A DNA stretch of 64,000 nt from JABDIY01 sp963803875 (GCA_963803875.1 CAWDOA010000011.1:1-64000); one strand, 5' to 3'. Shown: positions 18,341 through 26,999, counted from the stretch's first letter. Notes: generated by a model not told the origin, from the letters alone. A program made the numbers and translations.

Positions 18341-18832
18341 ATGTCAGTCAAGGAGCACTACAGCGGCAAGAAGGCGGCCGAGATCGTCGGCATCAGCTAC
18401 CGCCAGCTCGACTACTGGGCTCGCACCGACCTGATCAAACCTTCGGTGAGTGAAGCGGCCGGCTCAGGATCACGTCGGGCCTACAGCTACAAGGATCTTC
18501 TTGAACTCAAGATCATCAAGACGTTGCTCGACGCCGGCCTGAAGTTGGAGATGGTGCGAGAGGTCTTCGACTACTTGCGGGACCAACTCGGAACCGATGT
18601 GGCCTCAGCCAACCTCGTCATCAACGGAAACCGCTCGGTGCTGGTGCAGAGCGGCGACGACCTCATCGACATTCTCAAGGCAGGACAGGGCGTCCTCAAT
18701 ATTCTTCCCCTCTCGGGCGTCAAGGACGAGGTCGACAGCGCGATCGTGGAACTGCACCCGGTCGAGGTGGAGGAGTCTCCCAGGAACGACCCGCGACGGC
18801 CGTTCCGCCCGACCACCGCGATCAACAACTAG
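18341..18832 (+). CDS. MerR-family regulator (Rv1830-like)
   Basis: 163 residues. The start is fixed by AGGGAG 9 nt upstream of ATG 18341. It begins MSVKEHYSGKKAAEIVGISYR, with a winged-helix MerR domain: YRQLDYWARTDLIKPS, then SRRAYSYKDLLELKIIKTLLDAGL. A C-terminal ligand or dimer region ends LHPVEVEESPRNDP. It lacks the CxxC or Cys pairs of metal sensors. The same gene stands beside the DUF151 nuclease and a second MerR in mycobacteria (Rv1828-Rv1830), although here it is convergent with them. Confidence 0.9.
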   Translation: MSVKEHYSGKKAAEIVGISYRQLDYWARTDLIKPSVSEAAGSGSRRAYSYKDLLELKIIKTLLDAGLKLEMVREVFDYLRDQLGTDVASANLVINGNRSVLVQSGDDLIDILKAGQGVLNILPLSGVKDEVDSAIVELHPVEVEESPRNDPRRPFRPTTAINN

Positions 18833-18851
18833 CGGCGATCAACAACTAGCG
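18818..18851 (+). repeat. 17-bp tandem duplication at the end of the MerR gene
   Basis: GCGATCAACAACTAGCG occurs at 18818-18834 and again at 18835-18851. The first copy contains the stop codon and the second repeats the stop just outside the gene, so the duplication leaves the protein end unchanged. Confidence 0.85.
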
Positions 18852-18862
18852 GCCAGCAACAC

Positions 18863-19360
18863 CTAGGGTTCGAAGTCCTCCGGGTTCACTTCGTCCAGGA
18901 ACTTGCGTAGTTCCTCGACCATGTTGTCCTCGTCGGCCACCTCTTCGTCTGCCTCATCGACGAAACCAACTTCCTCGATGAGTTCAGCCTCGGCAAAGAT
19001 CGGGATCTTTGCTCGTGCGGCGAGTGCGATGGCATCGGAAGGGCGAGCGGAGAAGACCGACTCGGTCCCCTCAGAGGTGAGAACGAACAGATCGGCATAG
19101 AAGGTCCCGTCCACCAACTTGGTCACGACCACCTTGTCAAACGTGGCACCGAGGCCGGCAACCACGTCGAGAAAAAGATCGTGGGTCATGGGACGAGCAG
19201 TGACGGTCTCAGAGATGGCCAGGTCGATCGCATGCGCCTCGGGTCCGCCTATGAAGATGGGCACGGATCGCCGGCCACCCTCAACCTCTCGGAGAATCAG
19301 CACCGGAGTTGTCGCTGGCATTCGAACCTTGACTCCGACCAGCTCCATCTCCACTGCCAT
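18863..19360 (-). CDS. DUF151 bifunctional nuclease family protein
   Basis: 165 residues from ATG 19360 (MAVEMELVGVKVRMP). It has the DUF151 core: ILREVEGGRRSVPIFIGGPEAHAIDLA, then TFYADLFVL and the conserved FSARPSDAIALAARAKIPIF, followed by an acidic C-terminal tail (DEADEEVADEDNM). Plant and actinobacterial relatives are reported as bifunctional DNase/RNase. Its function in bacteria is poorly settled. It is the last gene of the minus-strand run and lies 10 bp after the MerR gene. Confidence 0.92.
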   Translation of the reverse strand: MAVEMELVGVKVRMPATTPVLILREVEGGRRSVPIFIGGPEAHAIDLAISETVTARPMTHDLFLDVVAGLGATFDKVVVTKLVDGTFYADLFVLTSEGTESVFSARPSDAIALAARAKIPIFAEAELIEEVGFVDEADEEVADEDNMVEELRKFLDEVNPEDFEP

Positions 19361-19370
19361 GAGAGTTACG

Positions 19371-20591
19371 CTAGCCGCCGGGCTCCAGATCGGCCACAAG
19401 ATCCCGCGCGATGATTGATCGCAAACTGGCCGACAGTTCAACGAGATCCTGAAGGGTGTCGAAGGAGCGTCGGCGGGTCTCGGGGTTGTTGGCCTTCAAG
19501 GTTGGACCGATGCTCTGGGTGAGCAGCGCGACCTCACGTTCGGCTCCCAAGCGGAAGGTCTTCAGGTGGCGTGGTTCGAGCCCATAACGGCCGAACTGCA
19601 CCGCCAAGCGGGCGACGGTGAGAGCGGTCGAGTCGAACAGCACGGTGCCGCCCACCAGTCGGGGGTTGATCATTCCGAATCGTTCCAATTCGGCGATCAT
19701 GCCGGGCGTGGTACCACTCTGTTCGGCCAATTCTGCACCGGTCAGCGCCACCGACGAACCGGGCAATGAAGGGCGCGGCGGCGGAGCGAGCGCCTCGGCG
19801 GTGGTCTTGGTGACCGGGCGTGGGGCCTCTGATCGTGTGCCGAGCAGTCGTGGGGCCGGTTTCTTGGTCACGTCATCTGCACCGTTCTCTTGGTCGTCCG
19901 AGGGTTCTTCGGAGGGAGGTGAATCCACGGTTGTTGCGGCGACCTCGGCTGTGTCGTCCTCGGCAACGGCGTGTGTGTCCGCAGCCTCGGGCTGGTCCGG
20001 CGAGCTCGTGTCCACCACAAGGGTGGCCTCTTCACCGTCAGGAATCTGGTCGGTCTCTGAGGGGCTCTCCCCCTCGATCTCCGCCTCGGTTTGACCCTCG
20101 ATGGGGGCGTCCGATTCCTCACCAACGCCCATGACGTCAGCGAGTGCATTTGAGCTCTCGTCTCGCACATGGTGAGGCCCCGCATCGGTGCTGACAACTG
20201 GTCCTGTCAGGTCGGCCAACGCATCGGAGAATGACCCGTCGAGTTCGGCTTCATCCGGATCGGTCTCGGTGGAGTCCTCATCGTCGTCGTCGATCTGGTC
20301 GCCCATACGCAGGTCCGAGCGACGGGGAGCAGAACCGATTTCCTGACCTTCGTCGAGCCGATCACGAATGACCCGTAGCGGTAGGTAGTTGTCTCGCTGC
20401 TGTTCCAGTATCCAGTACAGCCGGTCGTAGTCGGTGTCGGAGAACTTCCGGTAGCCCGACGGCGTTCGCTCGGGGTCGATGAGACCCTGGCTCTCGAGGA
20501 ATCGAATCTTGGAGATTGTCACCTCGGGAAACTCGTCCTGCAGCAATGCCAGAACCTCACCGATCGACCAATGATCTCGAACTCGACTCAT
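19371..20591 (-). CDS. MerR-family regulator with long acidic linker (Rv1828-like)
   Basis: 406 residues, starting MSRVRDHWSIGEVLALLQDE. The N-terminal winged helix (ISKIRFLESQGLIDPERTPSGYRKF) is typical of FtsR/Rv1828 proteins. A roughly 160-residue, low-complexity, Asp/Glu/Ser-rich linker (about residues 100-260) separates it from a conserved C-terminal region (LTGAELAEQSGTTPGMIAEL ... LEPRHLKTFRLGAEREVALL). Mycobacterial homologues are about 250 residues, so the linker is an expansion. Its start overlaps the FHA gene stop (ATGA). A role in cell-division gene control, as for FtsR, is inferred from family only. Confidence 0.9.
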   Translation of the reverse strand: MSRVRDHWSIGEVLALLQDEFPEVTISKIRFLESQGLIDPERTPSGYRKFSDTDYDRLYWILEQQRDNYLPLRVIRDRLDEGQEIGSAPRRSDLRMGDQIDDDDEDSTETDPDEAELDGSFSDALADLTGPVVSTDAGPHHVRDESSNALADVMGVGEESDAPIEGQTEAEIEGESPSETDQIPDGEEATLVVDTSSPDQPEAADTHAVAEDDTAEVAATTVDSPPSEEPSDDQENGADDVTKKPAPRLLGTRSEAPRPVTKTTAEALAPPPRPSLPGSSVALTGAELAEQSGTTPGMIAELERFGMINPRLVGGTVLFDSTALTVARLAVQFGRYGLEPRHLKTFRLGAEREVALLTQSIGPTLKANNPETRRRSFDTLQDLVELSASLRSIIARDLVADLEPGG

Positions 20592-21037
20592 CTACCGGCC
20601 CCTAACTCCAGATACACCAACTTGAACTTGCCGATTTGCAGTTCGTCACCATCTGCGAGAGCGGCATGTTCGACCAGCGTCTTGTTCACGTAGGTCCCGT
20701 TCATGCTGCCGCTGTCGGCCACAGTGAACCTGCCTCCCATACGGTTGAGGGTGGCGTGATCGCGAGACACCGTGATGTCGTCGAGAAAGATGTCGCTGTC
20801 CTCCTGCCGGCCGATGCTGATTCGATCGGCATCGAGCGCGATCCGACTTCCTCTTTCGGGTCCTTCTCGCACAACCAACACTGCCCCGTGCACGCCAGCG
20901 TGATCGTGATCGACGTCGGTGATGGTGATCCGCTCGGTCTCGGAATCGACCGCCGGTCGCAACTGCTCACCACACGAAGCACAGAAGTTCGCACCCAGCG
21001 GATTGTCATATCCACAAATGGAACAGGAGGCGGCCAT
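20588..21037 (-). CDS. garA: GarA/OdhI-type FHA protein with N-terminal zinc ribbon
   Basis: 149 residues from ATG 21037. The N-terminus is a four-Cys zinc ribbon (CSICGYDN...NFCASCGEQL), followed by a short linker and an FHA domain: GSRIALDADRISIGRQEDSDIFLDD, VSRDHATLNR, DSGSMNGTYVN, ending DELQIGKFKLVYL. In mycobacteria GarA binds 2-oxoglutarate dehydrogenase and glutamate dehydrogenase and is switched by phosphorylation of an N-terminal ETTS motif. I see no ETTS here; DSETERITIT is the nearest Thr-bearing segment. Gene order with gcvH and MerR supports orthology, but the replaced N-terminus suggests different control. Confidence 0.88.
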   Translation of the reverse strand: MAASCSICGYDNPLGANFCASCGEQLRPAVDSETERITITDVDHDHAGVHGAVLVVREGPERGSRIALDADRISIGRQEDSDIFLDDITVSRDHATLNRMGGRFTVADSGSMNGTYVNKTLVEHAALADGDELQIGKFKLVYLELGAGR

Positions 21038-21044
21038 GAAGGAC

Positions 21045-21428
21045 CTAGGCCTCGGTGAGTTCGGTGTATGTGGCAGCATCCATCAGCTCACCGAAGGCGG
21101 CGGCATCGGCGACTTCAACAGCAAACATCCAGCCCTCACCGTAAGGGTCAGAGTTCACCTTTTCGGGAGCGTCGAGTAACTCTGAGTTGACCTCCACAAC
21201 CGTGCCGGTGAGGGGTGAGTACACATCGGACACCGACTTGGTCGACTCGATCTCACCAATGGAATCGCCCACCGAAACGCTGGAACCAACCTCGGGCAGA
21301 TCGACGAAAACAACATCACCCAACGCATCTTGTGCGTAGTCAGTGATTCCGACCACCGCCCTGTTGTCATCGGATGTTCGGACCCACTCGTGGTCTTTTG
21401 AATAGCGAAGATCGCCAGGAACGTTCAT
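21045..21428 (-). CDS. gcvH: Glycine cleavage system H protein
   Basis: 127 residues from ATG 21428 (MNVPGDLRYSKDHEWVR). Lipoyl-domain protein that carries the aminomethyl group between GcvP, GcvT and Lpd. The lipoylated Lys is in GEIESTKSVSDVY, and the C-terminal segment LLDAPEKVNSDPYGEGWMF is typical. The other gcv genes are not in the window. It sits between pgsA (11 bp) and the FHA gene (7 bp), as in mycobacteria. Upstream in-frame extension overlaps pgsA and is rejected. Confidence 0.96.
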   Translation of the reverse strand: MNVPGDLRYSKDHEWVRTSDDNRAVVGITDYAQDALGDVVFVDLPEVGSSVSVGDSIGEIESTKSVSDVYSPLTGTVVEVNSELLDAPEKVNSDPYGEGWMFAVEVADAAAFGELMDAATYTELTEA

Positions 21429-21439
21429 GTCCAGCAAAC

Positions 21440-22039
21440 TTAGCCGAGACTGGCCCTGGCTTGGGGAAGGTACTGGCCAAAGGCTGCATAGAAGCTGTAC
21501 CCGAGGCCGGGAACGGTGGCCGTCCACGCCAAAACCTCAAGTACAGGTGCATACGAGAGCGTGGAGTTGGCGCCGAGGAACGCTGGCACCGCGAAGAAGA
21601 GGAGAAACGTCCCGGCCTTGCCTTCCCAAGTGACCGCGAAGGGTTCGACGCTGCGCATCGCCAGATACACAGCCCCCAATGCCACCAAAATCTCTCGGAG
21701 GAGGACTGCAACGGCAATCCACCAGGGAATGGATCCGTCGAGAAGGACACTGGGGACGGCCACGAGGAACAGGAGACGATCCACCGTCGGATCGAAGAGG
21801 GCCCCGAACTCGCTTCCCTGATCGAGCTTGCGAGCGAGGTACCCGTCGACCCAGTCTGTGCTTGCCAGCACGCCCAGCATCCAGGCTGCCGCAGCTCGGT
21901 TCTCTCGTGCGAAGAGGAGCCACAGAAAGACCGGTATGCAGAGCAGTCGGACGAGGGTGAAGAAGTTCGGCCAGGTGAGTAGCTGCTCTCGATTGAGAGG
22001 TGGAAATGAACCTCGGGAGGTGGCGGTTGGTTCGGGCAT
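21440..22039 (-). CDS. pgsA: CDP-alcohol phosphatidyltransferase (PgsA-like)
   Basis: 199 residues with several membrane helices. The CDP-alcohol phosphotransferase signature D-G-x2-A-R-x8-G-x3-D-x3-D is intact in DWVDGYLARKLDQGSEFGAL followed by FDPTVDR. N-terminal LLTWPNFFTLVRLLCIPVFLWL matches phosphatidylglycerophosphate synthases. It acts at the inner membrane to make an anionic phospholipid head group. The exact alcohol acceptor (glycerol-3-phosphate or inositol phosphate) cannot be fixed by eye. Part of the run ending with DUF151. Confidence 0.9.
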   Translation of the reverse strand: MPEPTATSRGSFPPLNREQLLTWPNFFTLVRLLCIPVFLWLLFARENRAAAAWMLGVLASTDWVDGYLARKLDQGSEFGALFDPTVDRLLFLVAVPSVLLDGSIPWWIAVAVLLREILVALGAVYLAMRSVEPFAVTWEGKAGTFLLFFAVPAFLGANSTLSYAPVLEVLAWTATVPGLGYSFYAAFGQYLPQARASLG

Positions 22040-22048
22040 GAGCGCAGG

Positions 22049-23536
22049 TCAGGGTCTGAAGTAGAGCAGCACTGTGCCGTCACTGTCGGTGTTGACCAGA
22101 TTGAAGCCGAGAGAGGTCATTTGGGCGGTGAACGCTTCGAGCTGAGGAATCGTCAGCGGTTGATCGAGCGTTCGCTGATCGATGAGCACCGCTCGTGAGC
22201 GGAAGACAACCGATGCCACCGTCGGTTCCTCATCAGCGAGCGGATAGGCGAAACGACGTTCGGCCAGAAGCGGCAGCACGTTGCTGGAGGCACGGACTGG
22301 CCAGGAAGGACCGAGCCTGGCAGCGGCCGCAATCAACTCCTCGTCGGCGGCATCGACATCGCCGAGGTTCCATGGTTCCTCATAGGGCGACAACGGTGAC
22401 CGGGTTACGAACATCAGCGAGGCAACCCCAACAAGAGCAGCAAGCAGCCGGGGATCGACGAAAACCCGATCGACCCCCAGATTGCCGAGCCGATTCAAGG
22501 CAAACACGGACGACACCATGACAAAAGCCAGGATCGGTGCAATCCCGTCGGCATCGCCTGTGGTTTGGGTGATCAACAGGAGTACGACAGCGGGAAGGGC
22601 TGGCAAGAGATGCCGAAGCGAAAGCAGAGGGAGGAACAGCATCGGGGTGAGCAAGCTGAGCAGCACCGTGAGGTTTTCTCGACCGAGCAGGTCGCCGGTG
22701 AATGTGAACGGGTTGGACACAATCTCCAGAAGCGCATCACCGAAGGAGTCCCCGTACTCGCCGTACACACCACCGATCACCCCGGTGTCGCCGATCAAAG
22801 GCTGCGCCACGAGCAACAGGCCAAGTGACCACACAAGACCAATTCCCAGGGTCCACAACCCTGCGGCCCGATCGGCATTCCCCAGAATCAGCAGCGCGAA
22901 AACTGCAATCACGAACCCCAAGTCGGCCTGGGTCAGCAGGGTCGCAGCGACCGACAGCCAGTACGGAACCCACCGTTTCACCGAACCGAAGTACACCATG
23001 GAGAGCAGCGCTGGAAGGGCGAGCGCCTCAGGATGGAAGTCGACCGTACCTATCGCTTGGGTGGCAGGATGTAGCGCGTACCCCAGACAGACAGCGGTTG
23101 CGGCCCCGACTCGTAGGTGGGCAACCACCCGGCCAAGTTTCCAGATAGGGATTACTGCGATCGAAACCGCAATGGCTTGAGCAACCAGGAGTGTCTCGGC
23201 AATCGTGAGCCACGACGACGGGACGACCAGTGCCGGCACCGCAAACGCATACAGGAGGAATGACCATCGCAGCTGCAGCAGATGTACTCCATCGCCCAGG
23301 ATCGTGGCCGTCGGTGTGACTCCTTCCTTGATCAGCCACACCGACTGGGTGAAGCCGGCGAGGTCCGGTCCCATTTCCAGACCGTTCAAACGGCTCACGC
23401 TGACCAGGGACAGCACAACGCTCAGGGTCAGGCTGATCACATAGGGGATCCAGCGATCACCAGCGCCTGCGTCGAGGCGGGCCTGCACCGCGGTGAACCG
23501 GCGACGTAGTCTGCGCCGCAGCGGGCTCTGACTCAT
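22049..23536 (-). CDS. DUF2079 polytopic membrane protein
   Basis: 495 residues from ATG 23536 (MSQSPLRRRLRRRF), whose start overlaps the stop of the SRAP gene. About ten membrane helices (YVISLTLSVVLSLVSV, LTIAETLLVAQAIAVSIAVI, AAGLWTLGIGLVWSLGLLLV). The signature near the first loop, GPDLAGFTQSVWLIKEG, then LGDGVHLLQLRWSFLLY and the TVDFHPEALALPALLS segment match DUF2079 proteins, which resemble GT-C glycosyltransferases. Activity is unknown. The final 100 residues or so form an extracytoplasmic domain ending TVLLYFRP. Confidence 0.87.
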   Translation of the reverse strand: MSQSPLRRRLRRRFTAVQARLDAGAGDRWIPYVISLTLSVVLSLVSVSRLNGLEMGPDLAGFTQSVWLIKEGVTPTATILGDGVHLLQLRWSFLLYAFAVPALVVPSSWLTIAETLLVAQAIAVSIAVIPIWKLGRVVAHLRVGAATAVCLGYALHPATQAIGTVDFHPEALALPALLSMVYFGSVKRWVPYWLSVAATLLTQADLGFVIAVFALLILGNADRAAGLWTLGIGLVWSLGLLLVAQPLIGDTGVIGGVYGEYGDSFGDALLEIVSNPFTFTGDLLGRENLTVLLSLLTPMLFLPLLSLRHLLPALPAVVLLLITQTTGDADGIAPILAFVMVSSVFALNRLGNLGVDRVFVDPRLLAALVGVASLMFVTRSPLSPYEEPWNLGDVDAADEELIAAAARLGPSWPVRASSNVLPLLAERRFAYPLADEEPTVASVVFRSRAVLIDQRTLDQPLTIPQLEAFTAQMTSLGFNLVNTDSDGTVLLYFRP

Positions 23537-24270
23537 ACGGGTGTCGCCTCGATGAGTTCGGGCCCTTTGTTGCGAACGTTGTTGACCCGGGTCGTCACCG
23601 GCGTGACCCTCAGCAACCCGTCCGGGGCAGGCACCAGGAGATCGTTGATGCGTTCTACTCCGTTCTGAGGATCCAGCCACCGGTCCCATTCAGAGGGGGG
23701 TACGAGTACCGGCATCCGGTGATGGATGGGTTTCATCTCCTCGTTGGGGTCGGTGGTCAGAAGCGTGCAACTGATCAGCCACTCGAGATGGTCAGGATCG
23801 GCTCCCTCGGCTACTGCCTTGTCAAAAGCTTCAGTATCGGGCTTGGGTTTCCATGCTTCCCACAGCCCAGCGAACACGATGGGCTCGTTGTCGTTGCGCG
23901 TGATGTAGTACGGCTGCTTGTGCTTCTGGCCTTCCACTTTGTGCCACTCGTAGAACCCGTCGGCTGGCACCAGGCAACGCCGCTTCTTGATAGCGCTCCG
24001 AAAGGCTGGTTTGGTAGCGGCCGAGTCCGCTCGCGCATTGATCATCTTCGAGCCGATCTTTGGATCCTTGGCCCAGGAGGGAACCAGGCCCCACCTCATC
24101 GCATCGAGTTCGCGATGACCTTCTTTGGCCCGGACCGTATGCACGGTGTTGGTGGGGGCAACGTTATAGCTCGGGTCCAGCTCAGCCTCCACGACCGATT
24201 CGCTCAGCACGGCTTGGAAGTAGTCGGCAAGTTCGCTCGGCGGAGCGGTAGCAACGAAGCGGCCACACAT
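23533..24270 (-). CDS. SRAP-family protein (abasic-site DNA-protein crosslinker, YedK/HMCES type)
   Basis: 245 residues from ATG 24270. The start is fixed by the conserved MCGRF, because Cys2 becomes the N-terminal nucleophile that crosslinks abasic sites in single-stranded DNA. Other motifs: YNVAPTNTV, MRWGLVPSWAKDP, NARADSAATKPAFRSA, RCLVPADGFYEW (catalytic Glu) and IHHRMPVLV (His). It is complete. An in-frame extension upstream would run through the tRNA-Pro gene and is rejected. It leads the minus-strand run toward DUF2079 and pgsA. Confidence 0.93.
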   Translation of the reverse strand: MCGRFVATAPPSELADYFQAVLSESVVEAELDPSYNVAPTNTVHTVRAKEGHRELDAMRWGLVPSWAKDPKIGSKMINARADSAATKPAFRSAIKKRRCLVPADGFYEWHKVEGQKHKQPYYITRNDNEPIVFAGLWEAWKPKPDTEAFDKAVAEGADPDHLEWLISCTLLTTDPNEEMKPIHHRMPVLVPPSEWDRWLDPQNGVERINDLLVPAPDGLLRVTPVTTRVNNVRNKGPELIEATPV

Positions 24271-24324
24271 GGGAATCAGCGTAGTGGAGCACCTGCGCCG
24301 CGCTATCCTTTGGCTCTCCAAACA

Positions 24325-24401
24325 CGGGCTATGGCGTAGTTTGGTAACGCGCTGCACTGGGGGTGCAGAGATCGTAGGTTCAAATCCTGCTAGCCCGACC
24401 A
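24325..24401 (+). tRNA. tRNA-Pro (anticodon GGG)
   Basis: 77 nt including an encoded CCA. Acceptor stem CGGGCTA pairs with TAGCCCG. D arm GGCGTAGTTTGGTAACGC. Anticodon stem CTGCA/TGCAG holds the loop CTGGGGG, giving anticodon GGG. T arm contains GGTTCAAATCC. Confidence 0.95.
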
Positions 24402-24595
24402 ACTGCTAGCCCGGTGCTTGCCGCCCTGCGCTGAAGAGGTGACTGATCGCCCGCCAGAAATGTGCCCGGCTGAGCAGGGCCACGCCGACGGGTTCGTGAG
24501 CCAACACGCAGGGTCGTTGCACGCAGATTGCACGGCTGGGAGTCGTCGGCTCGAAACGCTCAATAGGTACCTGTTTGTGCCGAGTGTCAAGGTAT

Positions 24596-26992
24596 ATGCC
24601 TGCTCCTTCCGCTCCCTCGAAGCGGCAGGATCTACCGGACGTGCGCCTCGCCGCAGCTGCACTCTCGGTCTTCCTGACCGCTCTTGGGATTTCACTCTCG
24701 TGGAATCACTGGGCCACCGACGCGCTCGCTCACTCGCCGTTCTGGATAGCACTGATCATCACTGGCGGGTTGCTTCTGGCCCTCATGACGAATTTCGAGA
24801 TCGCGGTTCGCGGGGAACGTTTTGATCTGACCTTCACCGAAGTACCCACGGCATTTGCCCTGGTGTTCTTTTCCCCATGGCTCATGGCGGTCGTGTGGGT
24901 GAGTGGAACCTTCGTGAACCTGGCCCGATACGGATCGGCGTGGTACAAGCTGCTCTTCAACGCGGCGCTCACCCTGTTCCGTGTGGGCCTCAGCGTGCAG
25001 CTGCTTCGATCCCTCAGCTCGGAGACCTCCGGGATGGTTTGGCTGTTCACGCTTGCAACCTCGATCGCCGTAGCCGAAACCGTGAGCACGTCGATCCTCA
25101 CCGTCTTCGTCCGATGGGCCGCAGGCCGCCGAACACCGTTCGCCGAGATCCTGATCGCCTCGGGACAATCGGTGATCGGGGCGTCGATCGGCACGCTGGG
25201 CGTGATGACCGCCCAGCAGCATCCAGCGCTGCTTGTGTTGCCGGCTGTGGTCATGGCTGTCATCGGCTTGGCGTCGCGGCAGCACGTAGCCGACAGGCAG
25301 ACCTACCAGGATCTTCTCGAAGTCCATGGATTCCTCAAGACGCTCTCTGGACGTGACCCGGGCGACGTCGCCAAGCAAGGGCTCGAAGAGCTGCGACGAA
25401 TCAGCAACTCCCGGTGGGCCGTGCTGATCGATTCATCCGGGGTTCTCGTCGAGGGTGCTGGTGAGGTACCGCACGACATTCGAAACCAGCTCCAGCAGAT
25501 GTCCGAAGGCACGATCGGATCCGGAAACCTGTTGCGGGCTTCGGTCTCGGCTGGGAGATCGATCGTGTCCTGTCCAGCATCGGAAGCTTCGCAGCGGCGC
25601 GCTCGACGGATCGTTTCCGGCTCAGCGGATCTCCTGGCGAACGCCATCGATCGAGCCAACCTGCAAATACAACTGGACTTTGATGCGACGCATGACCCCC
25701 TCACAGGCATGCTCGCTCGAAGCGGCCTATTGCGACACGCCGACCGACACCTCCAAGAACACAATGGCGAAGGTTCGATGCTGGTGTTGGACTTGGCGCG
25801 ATTCGCCGAAGTCAACAACACACTGGGATTCAAGGCAGGCGACCTCTTGCTGCGAGAGGCGGGTCGTCGTCTCTCGAGTGCCCTCGGTCCTGACGCCATC
25901 CTGGCCAGGCTCGATGGCGATTCTTTCGCACTGTTCATTCCGACAAGCGATCGGGGCGTAGCTCTCGATGTCGCCAATCGAGTCCGTGATGCGCTCCAGG
26001 GTTCGGTGGCTCTCGACGGCTTGGAACTGACCTTGATCGTTCGGATCGGACTGGCCATCGGCCCCACCCACGGAACAACAACTGAACAGCTACTGCGAGC
26101 CGCTGACGTTGCGTCCGAACTGGCGAACGAAAGTCAAGCGCCGGTCGTGGTCTACCGAGCCGAGGCCGACCTGCACTCAGAGTCCAAGCTCGAGCTCCTT
26201 CACCGCATGCGCCGCGCTCTCGACGCCGAGGCGTTCGAGGTGTGGTTTCAACCCAAGACCGACACGATCTCAGGTCTCGTCGTTGGGGCCGAGGCCCTGT
26301 GCCGCTGGAACGACGACGATCGGTGGATTCCGCCCGATGAGTTCATTCCGGCTGCCGAGGCCGCAGGAATGATGAATGATCTGACCGACTTGGTTCTGCA
26401 GCAATCGCTCGCGGCGGCCGCAACATGGCGGGATGCCGGATATCAAATCGGTGTTGCGGTGAACCTCTCGCCATCGTCACTCGAGGATTCCCGTCTGCCC
26501 AGTCGGATCGCTTCGCAACTTGGCAGGTTCAACATCGACCCTCCGTCCTTGACCATCGAGATCACCGAGTCGGTGCTGATGGGTGAGGGCAACACAGCCG
26601 CCGAGGGACTGGATCGGCTTCGAGCCTTGGGCATCCGTCTGTCGGTCGACGACTTCGGAACTGGGTATTCCTCGCTTCGCTACCTCAAGGATCTCGACGT
26701 AGACGAACTCAAAGTCGATCAGTCCTTCGTGTATGACCTGGCAGTCTCCGACCGGTCAGAAACCATCGCCCGAGCTGTCGTGGGGCTGGGCCACAGTCTG
26801 GGGCTACGGGTCGTGGCTGAAGGAGTCGAAACCGAGGAGGCGAGGGATCTCCTGCGGGAGATGGGATGCGATGTGCTCCAGGGGTACCTGATCGGACGTC
26901 CGATGCCGTTGGACAGCTTCAACGTATGGGTGGAGCGATACATGATGTCGATCACTGGCGGGAAAAAGGAAAAGGGCCGATCACTTTCGTGA
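24596..26992 (+). CDS. Membrane GGDEF-EAL protein, probable c-di-GMP phosphodiesterase
   Basis: 798 residues from ATG 24596 (MPAPSAPSKRQDLP); a TTG at 24575 is an alternative. An N-terminal membrane region of about 7 helices (to about residue 220) is followed by a GAF-like linker, a GGDEF domain and an EAL domain. The GGDEF site is degenerate (ARLDGDSFALF in place of GGDEF), so cyclase activity is doubtful. The EAL domain keeps EALCRW, the Asn of NLSPSSL, IEITES, the DDFGTGYSS loop, ELKVDQSFV and VAEGVETEE, so phosphodiesterase activity is expected. The N-terminal region is of an MHYT/MASE-like unknown type. Its last codons overlap a minus-strand terminator. Confidence 0.92.
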   Translation: MPAPSAPSKRQDLPDVRLAAAALSVFLTALGISLSWNHWATDALAHSPFWIALIITGGLLLALMTNFEIAVRGERFDLTFTEVPTAFALVFFSPWLMAVVWVSGTFVNLARYGSAWYKLLFNAALTLFRVGLSVQLLRSLSSETSGMVWLFTLATSIAVAETVSTSILTVFVRWAAGRRTPFAEILIASGQSVIGASIGTLGVMTAQQHPALLVLPAVVMAVIGLASRQHVADRQTYQDLLEVHGFLKTLSGRDPGDVAKQGLEELRRISNSRWAVLIDSSGVLVEGAGEVPHDIRNQLQQMSEGTIGSGNLLRASVSAGRSIVSCPASEASQRRARRIVSGSADLLANAIDRANLQIQLDFDATHDPLTGMLARSGLLRHADRHLQEHNGEGSMLVLDLARFAEVNNTLGFKAGDLLLREAGRRLSSALGPDAILARLDGDSFALFIPTSDRGVALDVANRVRDALQGSVALDGLELTLIVRIGLAIGPTHGTTTEQLLRAADVASELANESQAPVVVYRAEADLHSESKLELLHRMRRALDAEAFEVWFQPKTDTISGLVVGAEALCRWNDDDRWIPPDEFIPAAEAAGMMNDLTDLVLQQSLAAAATWRDAGYQIGVAVNLSPSSLEDSRLPSRIASQLGRFNIDPPSLTIEITESVLMGEGNTAAEGLDRLRALGIRLSVDDFGTGYSSLRYLKDLDVDELKVDQSFVYDLAVSDRSETIARAVVGLGHSLGLRVVAEGVETEEARDLLREMGCDVLQGYLIGRPMPLDSFNVWVERYMMSITGGKKEKGRSLS

Positions 26993-26999
26993 TCGGCCC
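26974..26999 (-). terminator. Intrinsic terminator of the MFS gene, overlapping the EAL gene end
   Basis: An 11-bp perfect stem (26974-26984 with 26989-26999), 4-nt loop, followed on the minus strand by TTTTCCTTTTT. The stop codon of the plus-strand GGDEF-EAL gene (26990-26992) lies within the stem. Confidence 0.85.
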
